From the NCBI RefSeq assembly GCF_017873815.1, contig NZ_JAGGKQ010000005.1, forward strand, positions 62,001-126,000: 64,000 nucleotides of DNA, given 5' to 3'. The DNA comes from Halorubrum alkaliphilum. Its GTDB lineage: Archaea; Halobacteriota; Halobacteria; Halobacteriales; Haloferacaceae. The notes under the pieces are model-generated. The model had not been told where the DNA came from, ran no database searches, and saw only the letters and a program-made list of their open reading frames with translations. Both the position numbers and the translations under genes were made by a program. Positions 40,603 through 49,557 of the stretch are shown here, in pieces (the first letter of the stretch is position 1; every line of letters begins with the position of its first letter).

Positions 40603-41376
40603 TCAGTCGACGCGCGGCTCCGGCAGCAGCGTTTCGAGTTCGTGCGCGTCGAGCCACTCGACGAGTTGGACCAACTGGTCGGTCGCGGCGTCGAACAGCC
40701 GCTCGCCCTTTTCAGGGGTCACGTCGGTCGGGTCACCGAACGCTCCGTTCGCGGAGTTGTCGATCGCATCGTAGTAGGTCCGCGCGCCGTGGACGACCGC
40801 ATCGGAGTCCGCCAGATCGACGAGACCGCCGTCACGGGCGTTCTCGAACTGCTCCGTATCGACCAACTCGCGCGCGATGTGCGTGATCATCGCGGTTTCC
40901 TTCGGGCCGGCGTGCGGGCCGTTGTGTTCGAAGAGGTCGTCGACGAGTTCGGGGATCGACTCGTCCCACATCCATTCTATCGCGTACGCGGTCCCGTCCT
41001 CGTGGAGCCGTCGGCCCACCTCCCGGAGGTGTGAGACGTTGCCGCCGTGGGCGTTGACGTACACGACGCGATCGATCCCGTGGTACGTGAGGTTGCGCGT
41101 GAAACTCTCGACGTAGTCGCGGAACGCCGGCGGGTCGACCCATAGCGTTCCCGGGAACTGTCGATGGTGCGGGCTGACGCCGATGTCGACGGTCGGCGTT
41201 CGGGGGATCCCCGTCTCCTCGGCCGCGGCGGTCGCGAGCGCCTCGGCGATCAGGTGGTCGGTCGCGAGAGGGAGATGCGGGCCGTGCTGTTCCGTCGATC
41301 CGAGCGGGACGATCGCGGTCGACTCCTCGGTGAGGCGGTCACGAAGGTCCGGCCAAGTGTGGTCCGCGAGGTACAT
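40603..41376 (-). CDS. Creatininase-family amidohydrolase (ArfB/MftE-like)
   Basis: The 257-residue protein has the metal-ligand motifs of the creatininase family: VPLGSTEQHGPHLPLATDH (Glu, His, Asp), YVNAHGGN and the late glutamate in GPKETAMITH. In archaea one member, ArfB, deformylates the pyrimidine intermediate on the route to riboflavin and F420; others are amidases of modified peptides. Context does not decide between them. It is a single gene, with its start codon 129 nt from the divergent NAC gene's start codon. Confidence 0.82.
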   Translation of the reverse strand: MYLADHTWPDLRDRLTEESTAIVPLGSTEQHGPHLPLATDHLIAEALATAAAEETGIPRTPTVDIGVSPHHRQFPGTLWVDPPAFRDYVESFTRNLTYHGIDRVVYVNAHGGNVSHLREVGRRLHEDGTAYAIEWMWDESIPELVDDLFEHNGPHAGPKETAMITHIARELVDTEQFENARDGGLVDLADSDAVVHGARTYYDAIDNSANGAFGDPTDVTPEKGERLFDAATDQLVQLVEWLDAHELETLLPEPRVD

Positions 41377-41504
41377 GGGAGACTATCGGTCGGGAGACGA
41401 CATCAAACCATCCGTCCGGGACGACGCGGATCGACGAGTGGCGGGACGCCCGTTGACGACGCGTGTCGTCACCCTTTTTGTATCGCGCGGCCGAAACCCC
41501 GGGT

Positions 41505-41924
41505 ATGTTCGGAGGAGGCGGTATGAACCCGCGGAAGATGAAACAGATGATGAAACAGATGGGGATCGACGTCGAGGAGCTCGACGCCGAGCGAGTCGTC
41601 GTCGAGACGGCCGACGGCGACCTCGTCTTCGATGGCCCGCAGGTAACCAAGATGGACGCGCAGGGCCAGCAGACCTACCAGATCGTCGGCGAACCCGAGG
41701 AGGTCGCCGACGCTGGTGCCGGCGGAGCTGCCGACGCGATCGAGAGTGGTGCCGCCGGCGACGACGCCACGGCGTCCGGTGCCGATCCCGCGGATGACGA
41801 CGGGATCCCCGACGAGGATGTCGCGCTCGTCGCCGAGCGCGCCGGCGTTCCGAAGTCGACGGCCCGAGAGACGCTCGAATCCCATGACGGCGACCTTGCG
41901 GCCGCCATCGCGGAACTCGAGTGA
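41505..41924 (+). CDS. nac: Nascent polypeptide-associated complex protein (archaeal NAC)
   Basis: The 139-residue protein starts MFGGGGMNPRKMKQMMKQMGID. It has a NAC beta-barrel domain (about 15-65, with VVVETADGDLVFDGPQVTKM and QTYQIVG), an acidic Ala/Gly/Asp linker longer than usual, and a C-terminal UBA domain (IPDEDVALVAERAGVPKSTARETLESHDGDLAAAIAELE). It binds nascent chains at the ribosome. Its stop overlaps the GTG start of the tRNA methyltransferase gene. Confidence 0.92.
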   Translation: MFGGGGMNPRKMKQMMKQMGIDVEELDAERVVVETADGDLVFDGPQVTKMDAQGQQTYQIVGEPEEVADAGAGGAADAIESGAAGDDATASGADPADDDGIPDEDVALVAERAGVPKSTARETLESHDGDLAAAIAELE

Positions 41925-42661
41925 CTGACGCCGCGTATCTGCTGGTCCACGGGAACCGCGAGTACCTCCTCGAACCCGGAACGGAGTTCGGCACCGACCT
42001 CGGCGTGCTGGATATCCCTGAGGACGTCGCCGCCGGGGACAGCGTCGAGACGCATCTCGGCACCGTCTTCGAGGTTCGCGAGCTCCGCGGTCCGGACCTG
42101 TTCGACCACCTCGAGCGGACCGGCGCGCCGATGATGCCGCGGGATATCGGGCTCGTAATGGGACTTACCGGCGTGAGTGCCGGGGACCGCGTGCTCGACG
42201 CTGGAACCGGAACCGGGATCCTCTCGGCACACCTCGGTCGGGTCGGCGCGGACGTGACAACCTACGAGATAGACGCCGAGTTCGCCGCCGTCGCCCGTGA
42301 GAACATGACGGTTGCCGGGGTCGACGAGCACGTCGAGGTCCGAACCGGCGATCTCACCGAGGAGCTGGACACGTTGGCGGAGAGCGACCCGTTCGACGTT
42401 CTCACGCTCGATACGGGCGACGCGCCCGCGGTCGTCGAGAGGGCGACCGATCTCCTCGTGTCCGGCGGCCATCTCGCCGTCTACTCGCCGTTCGTCGAGG
42501 GGACTCGTGAGGTGGTTCTGGCGGCTCGGGAAGCCGGACTAACGGAGGTCGAGACGCTGGAAACGATCCAGCGCGAGATGGACTTCTCCGACCGCGGCTC
42601 TCGTCCCTCCACCGGTGGCGTCGGTCACACAGGCTATCTCGTGATAGCGCGAGCGCCGTAA
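41921..42661 (+). CDS. trmI: tRNA (adenine-N1)-methyltransferase, TrmI/Trm61 type
   Basis: The 246-residue protein has an N-terminal small domain and a class I methyltransferase core with VLDAGTGTGILSAHLGRVG (SAM site), YEIDAEFAAVAREN and DVLTLDTGDA, ending in the family tail HTGYLVIAR. The archaeal enzyme methylates A57/A58 in the T-loop of tRNA. The start is GTG and overlaps the NAC stop (GTGA), coupling translation. The NAC-trmI pair is a common haloarchaeal arrangement. Confidence 0.85.
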   Translation: MTDAAYLLVHGNREYLLEPGTEFGTDLGVLDIPEDVAAGDSVETHLGTVFEVRELRGPDLFDHLERTGAPMMPRDIGLVMGLTGVSAGDRVLDAGTGTGILSAHLGRVGADVTTYEIDAEFAAVARENMTVAGVDEHVEVRTGDLTEELDTLAESDPFDVLTLDTGDAPAVVERATDLLVSGGHLAVYSPFVEGTREVVLAAREAGLTEVETLETIQREMDFSDRGSRPSTGGVGHTGYLVIARAP

Positions 42662-42692
42662 CGTTCATCCGGTACCGACCGCCAGTTCGTGT

Positions 42693-43583
42693 ATGTCAGT
42701 CCCTGTCGAGGAGAATATCGAGGACACGCTCGCCGGGCGACCCGATCTCGTCGCCGTCGGCGTCGGTCTCGATCTGCTCCCCGCCGTCGTCTCGGCTCGC
42801 CGTCGCACGGACGGCGGTCGGTGGCGGATCGCCTGTCCGCCTGGCGTCGTCGACGAACTCGGCCGGACCTTCGCGCTCGGCACGGCGGTCGTTGAGGCCC
42901 GCAGTCGAGACGAGATCGACATCCGAACGGCGAGCGGATCTCGTCCCGATCGACCGCTGTTCGCGACGCCCGACCGGGTCGACGCGCTCGCGGGTCCTCC
43001 CGATCGTCGGACGCTGGTTACTGAAACGCAACCGGATCGAGCAGCCGCCGCCCACGGGACCGCTACCCGACGGTTCGGGCGCGCGGACCCGACCTCGATC
43101 CGGATGCCCGGCCGAACCGAGTTACTCGCGGCGGCCGGCGAGACGCTCGATGACCGCTTCGCGGACGACCTCGCGACTGTCCTCGACTCGATCGACCTTG
43201 ACCCGGCGTGTCTCGACCGATCGGACGTAATAGACGATCGGACGCTGTTCGTCGCGCTGGCAGCCCGTCACGACCACCTGTTCACCGACGTTCGGGAGTG
43301 GGCCGATGACGTCGATATTGTCGAGAAACAGCGTTTCAGCGACGCTCGAAGAGCTCTTGAGAACCGAGGCATCATCGAATCGATTAGAGTCCCGATAAAT
43401 AAGGGTCGACCGAACAACAGACTCCGGGCGCTCGACGAGACGCTCATCCGGGTCGATCCCGAGGAGTTCCTCCCGGCGCTGCGCGAGCGCGTCCGCATCG
43501 AGAACTCCTCCGACGGCTCCGATCCGAGGGGAGCCGACTCACGCGAGGACGACCGACCGGTTTGGGAGCGCCGTGGACGATAA
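42693..43583 (+). CDS. DUF5821/TbsP-like winged-helix regulator
   Basis: The 296-residue protein has an N-terminal alpha/beta domain (VEENIEDTLAGRPDLVAVGVGLDLLPAVV) and a C-terminal winged helix: LFVALAARHDHLFTDVREWADDVDIVEKQRFSDARRALENRGIIESIRVPINKGRPNNRLR. This layout fits the haloarchaeal DUF5821 family, one of whose members (TbsP) regulates sugar metabolism with TrmB in Haloferax. Target genes here are unknown. The family name is given with moderate certainty. Confidence 0.65.
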   Translation: MSVPVEENIEDTLAGRPDLVAVGVGLDLLPAVVSARRRTDGGRWRIACPPGVVDELGRTFALGTAVVEARSRDEIDIRTASGSRPDRPLFATPDRVDALAGPPDRRTLVTETQPDRAAAAHGTATRRFGRADPTSIRMPGRTELLAAAGETLDDRFADDLATVLDSIDLDPACLDRSDVIDDRTLFVALAARHDHLFTDVREWADDVDIVEKQRFSDARRALENRGIIESIRVPINKGRPNNRLRALDETLIRVDPEEFLPALRERVRIENSSDGSDPRGADSREDDRPVWERRGR

Positions 43584-43597
43584 GTGATCGAGAGTGC

Positions 43598-43666
43598 GGA
43601 CGACGGTCAGCCGAAAGCATGGATGACGGTCAGCCGAAAGCACGGACGACGGTCGACTGACCGAGG
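43598..43666 (+). repeat. 23-bp tandem repeats upstream of the YeeE pair
   Basis: Units 43598-43620 and 43621-43643 differ at two positions and share GACGGTCAGCCGAAAGCA. A third unit starts at 43644 and diverges after about 11 nt. It lies between the TbsP-like stop and the YeeE/YedE start (43752), about 60-150 nt before the latter. Confidence 0.85.
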
Positions 43667-43751
43667 TCGCGCATTGCGGATCGGATCCGGGAGACCGGCA
43701 ATTCCGGTCCGGGAGCGGGAGGTTTAGGCCGCCGCGTCGCTCACGAACGGT

Positions 43752-44240
43752 ATGAACGAACCCGTCCTGCTCGTCGATGCCCTGTTCCCGCGGGGCATCA
43801 CCCAGTACCTGCTGGGAGGGATCCTCATCGGACTCGGGACAGTCATCATCTACCTCGGCACCGGGATACACGCCGGCGCGAGCACGTTCCTCGAATCGAC
43901 GCTGTCGTACGCCTCGAAGCTCAAACGCTTCCAACGGCCAAGATTCGTCTCCTCGCGTGACTGGCGGGTCGTGTTCACGCTCGGCATCGTCGCCGGCGCG
44001 GCCGGCTACTCGATCGCTCTCGGCGACTTCGGATGGACGACGGAAGTCCAGCCGTGGCGGCTGTTCGTCGGCGGGATCCTCATCGGGATCGGGACGCGAC
44101 TCGGAAAGGGATGTACCTCCGGCCACGGCGTCTGTGGCGTCGGCTCCGGGTCTCGGACGTCGATACTCAACGTGGGGATATTCATGCTCGTCGCCATCGG
44201 CGTCGCACAGTTGGTCATGGCCGCGGGGGTGACGCCATGA
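43752..44240 (+). CDS. YeeE/YedE family membrane protein, N-terminal half
   Basis: The 162-residue protein has four hydrophobic helices and the conserved motif GKGCTSGHGVCGVG with essential-type cysteines. This is the first half of the sulfur/thiosulfate transporter family (YeeE/TsuA), here split in two genes. It overlaps the second half by 4 nt (ATGA). Together they would form a complete channel for thiosulfate or a similar reduced sulfur compound. No sulfurtransferase gene is adjacent. Confidence 0.85.
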   Translation: MNEPVLLVDALFPRGITQYLLGGILIGLGTVIIYLGTGIHAGASTFLESTLSYASKLKRFQRPRFVSSRDWRVVFTLGIVAGAAGYSIALGDFGWTTEVQPWRLFVGGILIGIGTRLGKGCTSGHGVCGVGSGSRTSILNVGIFMLVAIGVAQLVMAAGVTP

Positions 44241-44716
44241 GCGGTGCCGGCGTCGTCGCCGACCACGAGAGCCATCCCCTGTTCCTCCCGCTCGTCTTCA
44301 TCGGCGGCGCGGTGTTCGGGGTCGGTCTCGCGGTAAGCCAGATGGCCCGTCCCGAGATCGTCTTAGAGTTCCTCCAGTTCCGCGATCTCGGACTGGCGTT
44401 CGTGATGGGCGGCGCGAGCGTCGTCGTCGGGGTGACCTTTTGGGCGCTCACGCTGTCGGGTCGAAGCGCACCACTGACCGGCAAACGGTTCGGGCGGCGA
44501 CTCAAATCGATGGACCGGGACGTGATCGTCGGCGGCGGCGTGTTCGGCGTCGGTTGGGGACTCTCCGGTATCTGCCCGGGCGCGGCGTACGCCAGCCTCG
44601 GGATCGGCAACGTCGTCATCCTTTACGGGGTCGCCGGGATGTTCCTCGGCGCGTATCTACAGGGATACCTCCGTGAGTCACGCGTGGAGTCGGGCGCGGC
44701 GGCGACCGCAGACTGA
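44237..44716 (+). CDS. YeeE/YedE family membrane protein, C-terminal half
   Basis: The 159-residue protein is read from MSGAGVVADHES. It has four helices and the conserved segment GWGLSGICPGAAYASLG, the second cysteine-bearing loop of the family. It is translationally coupled to the previous gene. The halves match the N- and C-terminal parts of single-chain bacterial homologues. Confidence 0.85.
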   Translation: MSGAGVVADHESHPLFLPLVFIGGAVFGVGLAVSQMARPEIVLEFLQFRDLGLAFVMGGASVVVGVTFWALTLSGRSAPLTGKRFGRRLKSMDRDVIVGGGVFGVGWGLSGICPGAAYASLGIGNVVILYGVAGMFLGAYLQGYLRESRVESGAAATAD

Positions 44717-44770
44717 CGGAGAGAGCGGTCGGGACGAAAACACCAAGCCGCCGCGCCGACACACCGACAT

Positions 44771-46579
44771 ATGCGACTCGAGGACTACTGGGGGATCGGC
44801 CCGAAGACGAGCGAGCTGTTGACGGCCGAACTCGGGACCGAGCGGGCGGTCGAGGCGATCGAGTCGGCCGACGTGCGCGCACTCGTCGACGCCGGACTCC
44901 ATCGCGGACGCGCGACTCGGATCCTCCGGCGCGCGAACGGCGCGGCGGCGATGGACGTCCTCGCGACGAGCGACACGCGCGCGGTGTACGACGACCTGTT
45001 GACGCTCGCGGCCGGCTACGCTCTCACCGACCACGCCGCGGACCGGATCCGCGTGCTCACGCCGTATCTCGACCGCCCGGAGGTCGAGGAGCGGCTCGAC
45101 CGTGTCGTCGCCGCCCGCGACGCGTGGTCCGGGCTGAGCGACGCGGACCGCGAGCGCGTCGAGGAGGCGTTCGCGGAGTACGACGCCGCGGGCGGTACCG
45201 ACCGCGCGGCCGTCGAGACCGCACTCGCGCTCCGAGCGGTCGGGCTCACCGGCGAGACGTTCGACGCCCTCGACGCGCTCGACGACGACAGGCTCCGGGA
45301 GGCCGCCGAGGCCCTCGGCGACGTTCGGGGGTCGATCGACGGCGACGACGTAACGGTGGCGTCCGGTGCCGACGACGAACTTGATCGCCGGCGCGAACGT
45401 CTCGACGCGGCACGCGAGCTTTCGGACGCCGCCTTCGACGTACTGGAAGCCGTTCGAGACGGGTCGCTTCGAGACTTCGAAGCGCTGAAATCGGCCACCG
45501 TCGACCACGTCGCGACCGAGACCGGCGTCGAGCCCGCAACGGTCCGCGGGGTCGTACCGGACGACGCGCTCGACGCGGCCGACTTCGTCTCCGCGACCCT
45601 CCGGGGGCTCGTCGAGGAGCTGGAGACCGCCGTCGAGGAACGCGAGGCGACCGTGGCCGCCGACCTTCGCGACCGGATCGGCGACGCCGACGGCGACGTC
45701 GCCCGCGCGGTCGAGACCGTCTCGGACGTGGCGGTCGACCTCTCGCTCGGGCGGTTCGCGGCCGAGAGACGGATGGTCCGGCCGCGGCTCGTCGACGACG
45801 GCGTCGCCGTCCGGAACGCCCGAAACCCGTTCATCGACGAGCCGGTCCAGCCGGTGTCGTACGCGGTCGGCGAGCACGCGCTCGACGCGGACGGCTGGGA
45901 TGGAGCCGGGCGAACTGGAGGCGGAAGGGCTGACTCGGAACGGCCGCCCTCGGGTGACCGGGTGAGCGTGCTTACGGGGGCCAACTCCGGCGGGAAGACG
46001 ACCCTCTTGGAGACCGTCTGTGCGGTGACGCTACTCGCGTCGATGGGACTCCCGGTCCCGGCCGACGAGGCCGAGGTGGGAACGTTCGACCGGATCGTGT
46101 TCCACCGGCGGCACGCCTCCTTTAATGCCGGCGTGCTGGAGTCGACGCTGCGGTCGGTCGTCCCCCCGCTCGTCGAGGAGGGTCGGACGCTAATGTTAGT
46201 CGACGAGTTCGAGGCGATCACGGAGCCTGGCCGGGCCGCGGACCTCCTGAACGGGCTCGTCGATCTCACCGTCGACCGCGGGGCACTCGGCGTGTACGTC
46301 ACGCACCTCGCTGAGGATCTCAGTCCGCTACCGGACACCGCGCGGATAGACGGCATCTTCGCCGAGGGACTCACGAACGACCTCGAACTGCGCGTCGACT
46401 ACCAGCCGCGGTTCGGGACGCTCGGCAAGTCGACGCCGGAGTTCATCGTTTCGCGGCTCGTCGCCAACGCGACCGACCGCAGCGTCCGCGGCGGCTTCGA
46501 ACACCTCGCGGCCGCCGTCGGCGAAGAGGCGGTCCAGCGAACGCTCTCGGACGCCCGGTGGTCGCCGGGGGAGGAGTGA
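44771..46579 (+). CDS. MutS-family ATPase with N-terminal helix-hairpin-helix
   Basis: The 602-residue protein starts with a helix-hairpin-helix-like segment (YWGIGPKTSELLTAELG, VDAGLHRGRATRIL) and a long helical lever region with a probable coiled coil (about 190-330). The MutS ATPase follows: Walker A GANSGGKTTLL, FNAGVLESTLRSV and Walker B LMLVDEFEAITEPG. It lacks the MutS mismatch-reading domain and the Smr nuclease of MutS2, so it belongs to the MutS4/5-like group and may bind branched or recombination DNA. A second gene follows after 7 nt. Confidence 0.82.
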   Translation: MRLEDYWGIGPKTSELLTAELGTERAVEAIESADVRALVDAGLHRGRATRILRRANGAAAMDVLATSDTRAVYDDLLTLAAGYALTDHAADRIRVLTPYLDRPEVEERLDRVVAARDAWSGLSDADRERVEEAFAEYDAAGGTDRAAVETALALRAVGLTGETFDALDALDDDRLREAAEALGDVRGSIDGDDVTVASGADDELDRRRERLDAARELSDAAFDVLEAVRDGSLRDFEALKSATVDHVATETGVEPATVRGVVPDDALDAADFVSATLRGLVEELETAVEEREATVAADLRDRIGDADGDVARAVETVSDVAVDLSLGRFAAERRMVRPRLVDDGVAVRNARNPFIDEPVQPVSYAVGEHALDADGWDGAGRTGGGRADSERPPSGDRVSVLTGANSGGKTTLLETVCAVTLLASMGLPVPADEAEVGTFDRIVFHRRHASFNAGVLESTLRSVVPPLVEEGRTLMLVDEFEAITEPGRAADLLNGLVDLTVDRGALGVYVTHLAEDLSPLPDTARIDGIFAEGLTNDLELRVDYQPRFGTLGKSTPEFIVSRLVANATDRSVRGGFEHLAAAVGEEAVQRTLSDARWSPGEE

Positions 46580-46586
46580 TCCGTCG

Positions 46587-47093
46587 ATGACGGGGGAGCC
46601 GGGACCCGAAACCGATCCGACCCGGATCCGGTCCGTGGCGGTCCACCGCGAGGACGTCGCGAACGCGCTGGAGGCGACTCTGCGGAGCGACCGAACCGTA
46701 GTGCTCCGGGTGACGCCGCCGTACGCCGGACGAATGCGCGCGCGGATCCACCGCGTCGAGACGGCGAAGCAGGGCGGGTCGGGGATAGCCGGCGGGGACG
46801 AAAACGGCTCGTCGGGGCCGATCCACCTCGATCCCCGCGAGCTCGTCGAGACGATCCCGGCGTACCCCGAGGTCGACGACACGACCGCGGAGCGCCCCGG
46901 TTCGGACCTCGAAACGCGGCGAAAGCGACACGCTGAGGCGGTCGAGACGTGGCGCGAGCAGGTCCGCCAAGCCGTCGGTGGAACGGTCTCGATCCCGATC
47001 GGCCGCCGGCGCGACTCGAGTGTCCGTCGAGCGGATGCCGAAAGCGACGAACGAACCGAGACACACGACGTCGACGTCGTCGTGCTCGGCTGA
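46587..47093 (+). CDS. Conserved haloarchaeal protein of unknown function
   Basis: The 168-residue protein begins with an acidic leader, then DPTRIRSVAVHREDVANALEATLRSDRTVVLRVTPPYAGRMRARIHRVE, a mixed alpha/beta segment, and a helix TRRKRHAEAVETWREQVRQAVGG. No catalytic motif is seen. It starts 7 nt after the MutS-like gene, so it is probably its partner or is co-expressed with it. The function is not recognised. Confidence 0.65.
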   Translation: MTGEPGPETDPTRIRSVAVHREDVANALEATLRSDRTVVLRVTPPYAGRMRARIHRVETAKQGGSGIAGGDENGSSGPIHLDPRELVETIPAYPEVDDTTAERPGSDLETRRKRHAEAVETWREQVRQAVGGTVSIPIGRRRDSSVRRADAESDERTETHDVDVVVLG

Positions 47094-47371
47094 GTGCCGC
47101 GAAGGTAGCAGGATAGCCAGTCGGTGAAGAACGACTGGTGCGTTGGAGTCGTTCACCACCTACTCGACCGTTTATAAACAGCCGCTCGCAACACCACTCG
47201 ATCGCTTATAAACAACCAACGCAACGCCGTACGAAACGCACACTCGGAGTCGAGCGGCGACGCAGTTCACTGATCCAGACCGACGCCAAACGGACTTTTG
47301 AGGGTTTCACCGGAACGGAATCGGTATAAAAAGGTCGGACGGTCGGCGTGTGGGTGTGTCGGGACCGCGAG
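47094..47371. repeat. Convergent intergenic region with paired TTATAA repeats
   Basis: Between convergent genes: a hairpin CCAGTCG (47117-47123) with CGACTGG (47132-47138), an alternative pairing of GGTGAA...CGACT with AGTCGTTCACC, and two 34-nt-spaced repeats containing TTTATAAACA and CTTATAAACA (TTATAA at 47172 and 47206). A TATAAAAA lies at about 47325. No gene was accepted here. Confidence 0.6.
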
Positions 47372-47656
47372 TCAGTGCGAGTGGCCGAGCGCGTCCTCGA
47401 GCGACTGTCCGAAGCGCTCCTCGAATAACTCGGCGGCCGTCTCGTTCATCTCGGCGATGTCCTCGGGTACCTCACCCTCGCTGTGGTGGGCGATCACGTG
47501 TGCCTGCTGTGCCATCGCCTGGACGACGACGTCGGTGACGACGCGGGTCGACGGCTCGCCCTGCTCGCTGAGGACGTCGACGAGGCCGGCAGGCAGTTCG
47601 AAGGACTCCTCGTCGCCGTCGGGACCGCTGACCGTGTAGGTCTCTGTGTCTCCCAT
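47372..47656 (-). CDS. Small conserved haloarchaeal protein, DUF7545-like
   Basis: The 94-residue protein is read from MGDTETYTVSGPDGD; an ATG 8 codons upstream is less likely. It has an N-terminal beta hairpin (YTVSGPDGDEESFELPAGLVDVL), a helical middle (VVTDVVVQAMAQQAHVIAHHSEGE) and a C-terminal helix ending LGHSH. The histidines might bind a metal, but no site is clear. It lies downstream of the zinc-type ABC genes on the same strand, 84 nt before the start of this gene. Function unknown. Confidence 0.65.
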   Translation of the reverse strand: MGDTETYTVSGPDGDEESFELPAGLVDVLSEQGEPSTRVVTDVVVQAMAQQAHVIAHHSEGEVPEDIAEMNETAAELFEERFGQSLEDALGHSH

Positions 47657-47740
47657 ATCCGATCGTCGCGGCCGCGACATAAGGGTCTGTGGAAACCGGG
47701 TGCGGCGGCCGCCCCGTCACCGCGCCGTCGGTATCAGCGG

Positions 47741-48817
47741 TCACCCGCGCGTCGAGATCGCTTTCACCGAGAACCCGGAGACGGCGATCGCAGCCAGATA
47801 TATCGCGATGGCGACGACGACGATGGAGCCGCCTGAGGGGAGCCCCTGACTGATCGAGAAGGCGAACCCACCGATGACCGACAGCTGGCCGAAGATCACG
47901 GAGAGGTACGTCGTCTCCCGGAAGCTACGGGCGACCTGCGAGGCGGCGGCGACGGGGACGACGAGCATCGCCGCGACGAGGATGACGCCGAGCACCTGCA
48001 TCGCACCGACGACGACGACCGCCGTCAACACGATGAGCAGCGTGTTGTACCCGGTGACGTTCAACTGCGCGACCCGGGCCGCCTGCTCGTCGAAGGTGAT
48101 GAACAACAGCTGTTTGTAGGTGAACGCGACCGCGCCGACGACGAGGATCGACAGCGCCCCCATCAGCCGCGCGCCCTCGACGGTCACCACCGCGATGTTC
48201 CCGAAGAGGTAGCCCTCGATGTTGATCCCGGTGAGTCCCCGACCGTAGCTGACGATCAGCGTCCCGATCGCGAAACTCCCGCTGAGCATGATCGCGATGG
48301 GAACGTCGCCGTACGTGTTCGTCCGCGCGGTGAGCCACTGGACGCCGAGCGCGCCGAGTATTCCGACCGCCAGCGCGACGACCAACACCGGCCCGTCCCA
48401 CGCGGTGGTCGCGTTGACGAGGAACCCGAGCGCGACCCCGGCGAAGGCGGTGTGCGCGAGCGTCTCGCCGATCAGCGCCATCTCGCGATGGACGAGGAAC
48501 GACCCGACGAGGGGGGCGACCACGCCGATCAACACGCCGGTGGCGATCGACTGCCACATGAACGGGTGCTGGAATACGTTCGTACCGAGCACCGCGTCCA
48601 TGTCCCGGCCGAACGAGCGGAAGGCGTCGTACAGCCCGCTCGCGACCGGGAGGTCCTGCGCCCAGTAGAGGACGAGAAACGCGACCATTACGGCGGCAAG
48701 GAGCGCGGTCATCCCGACGCCGGCCAACTCGACGAGATGGCGTGAATCACGGGCCGGCGTCGCGGGATTCGCCACTCGCGTGTCGGACTCGGAGTGAGCG
48801 CCGTCCGCCCCGCTCAT
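47741..48817 (-). CDS. znuB: Metal ABC transporter permease (ZnuB/MntB type)
   Basis: The 358-residue protein is read from MSGADGAHSES, overlapping the ATPase stop by 4 nt. It has 8-9 hydrophobic helices, and the core from FMWQSIATGVLIGVVAPLVGSF to the C-terminus is the family-9 metal permease, with GETLAHTAFAGVALGFLV as the ATPase-contact region. A helix of about 25 residues and a hydrophilic tail precede the core. It imports Zn(II) or Mn(II) together with ZnuA and ZnuC. Confidence 0.87.
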   Translation of the reverse strand: MSGADGAHSESDTRVANPATPARDSRHLVELAGVGMTALLAAVMVAFLVLYWAQDLPVASGLYDAFRSFGRDMDAVLGTNVFQHPFMWQSIATGVLIGVVAPLVGSFLVHREMALIGETLAHTAFAGVALGFLVNATTAWDGPVLVVALAVGILGALGVQWLTARTNTYGDVPIAIMLSGSFAIGTLIVSYGRGLTGINIEGYLFGNIAVVTVEGARLMGALSILVVGAVAFTYKQLLFITFDEQAARVAQLNVTGYNTLLIVLTAVVVVGAMQVLGVILVAAMLVVPVAAASQVARSFRETTYLSVIFGQLSVIGGFAFSISQGLPSGGSIVVVAIAIYLAAIAVSGFSVKAISTRG

Positions 48818-49557
48818 GGGTGATGGTGGTGGACGACCTGTCCGGTCGCGCCGTAGGCGTCTTCCAGAGCGTCGCTCTCGACGAACGACTCCGTGTCCCC
48901 GTGGTGGAACAGCTCCGTGTTGATACACGCCACGTGGTCGGCACGATCGGTGACGACGCCGATGTCGTGTTCGATGAGGACGATTGTGATACCCTCGTCG
49001 TTCAGACCGTCGAGAAGTGCGTAGAACGCGTCCCGTGACTCCGCGTCGACGCCGACGGTCGGCTCGTCGAGCGCGAGCAGGTCGGCCTCGGACGCGAGCG
49101 CACGGGCAATGTACGCCCGCTGTTTCTGCCCGCCCGAGAGTTCCGTCATCAGCCGGTCCGCGAGGTTGACGATTCCAACCGTCTCCATCGCGTTCGCGAC
49201 CGCGTCCCGATCCGCCTCCGTAAGTCGGCCGTGCCCCACGTGGGCGAACCGCCCCATTGTGACGCACTCGCGGACCGTCACGGGCATCGTGCCGCCACGG
49301 TTCGTCGCCTGCTGGGAGACGTAGCCGACGCGGCCGCCCGCATCGAACTCCTCGACCGGCCGGCCGAACAGTCGGATCGTTCCCTCGTCCGGCGTGTGAA
49401 GGCCCAACATGAGATGGAGCAGCGTCGTCTTCCCGGAGCCGTTGGGACCGACGAGTCCGAGGAAGTCACCCGCCTCGATCGTTAGTGAGACATCTCTCAC
49501 GGCGACCGAGTCGCCGTACGCGAACGAAACGGAATCGAGCTCGACGACGGGGGTCAC
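48814..49557 (-). CDS. znuC: Metal ABC transporter ATP-binding protein
   Basis: The 247-residue ATPase has Walker A GPNGSGKTTLL, the Q-loop in VGYVSQQAT, signature ELSGGQKQRAYIARAL, Walker B DLLALDEPT and the switch His in IEHDIG. The last residues are HHHH, a possible metal-sensing tail seen in other zinc ATPases. It powers the adjacent permease. The binding-protein gene lies 127 nt upstream on the same strand. Confidence 0.9.
   Translation of the reverse strand: MTPVVELDSVSFAYGDSVAVRDVSLTIEAGDFLGLVGPNGSGKTTLLHLMLGLHTPDEGTIRLFGRPVEEFDAGGRVGYVSQQATNRGGTMPVTVRECVTMGRFAHVGHGRLTEADRDAVANAMETVGIVNLADRLMTELSGGQKQRAYIARALASEADLLALDEPTVGVDAESRDAFYALLDGLNDEGITIVLIEHDIGVVTDRADHVACINTELFHHGDTESFVESDALEDAYGATGQVVHHHHP

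Noticed and set aside
48818-49267. N-terminal extension of the metal permease
   Set aside because: It lies antisense-like in a different frame over the ATPase gene and reads as Arg/Gly-rich sequence; the ATGA overlap at 48814-48817 marks the true start.
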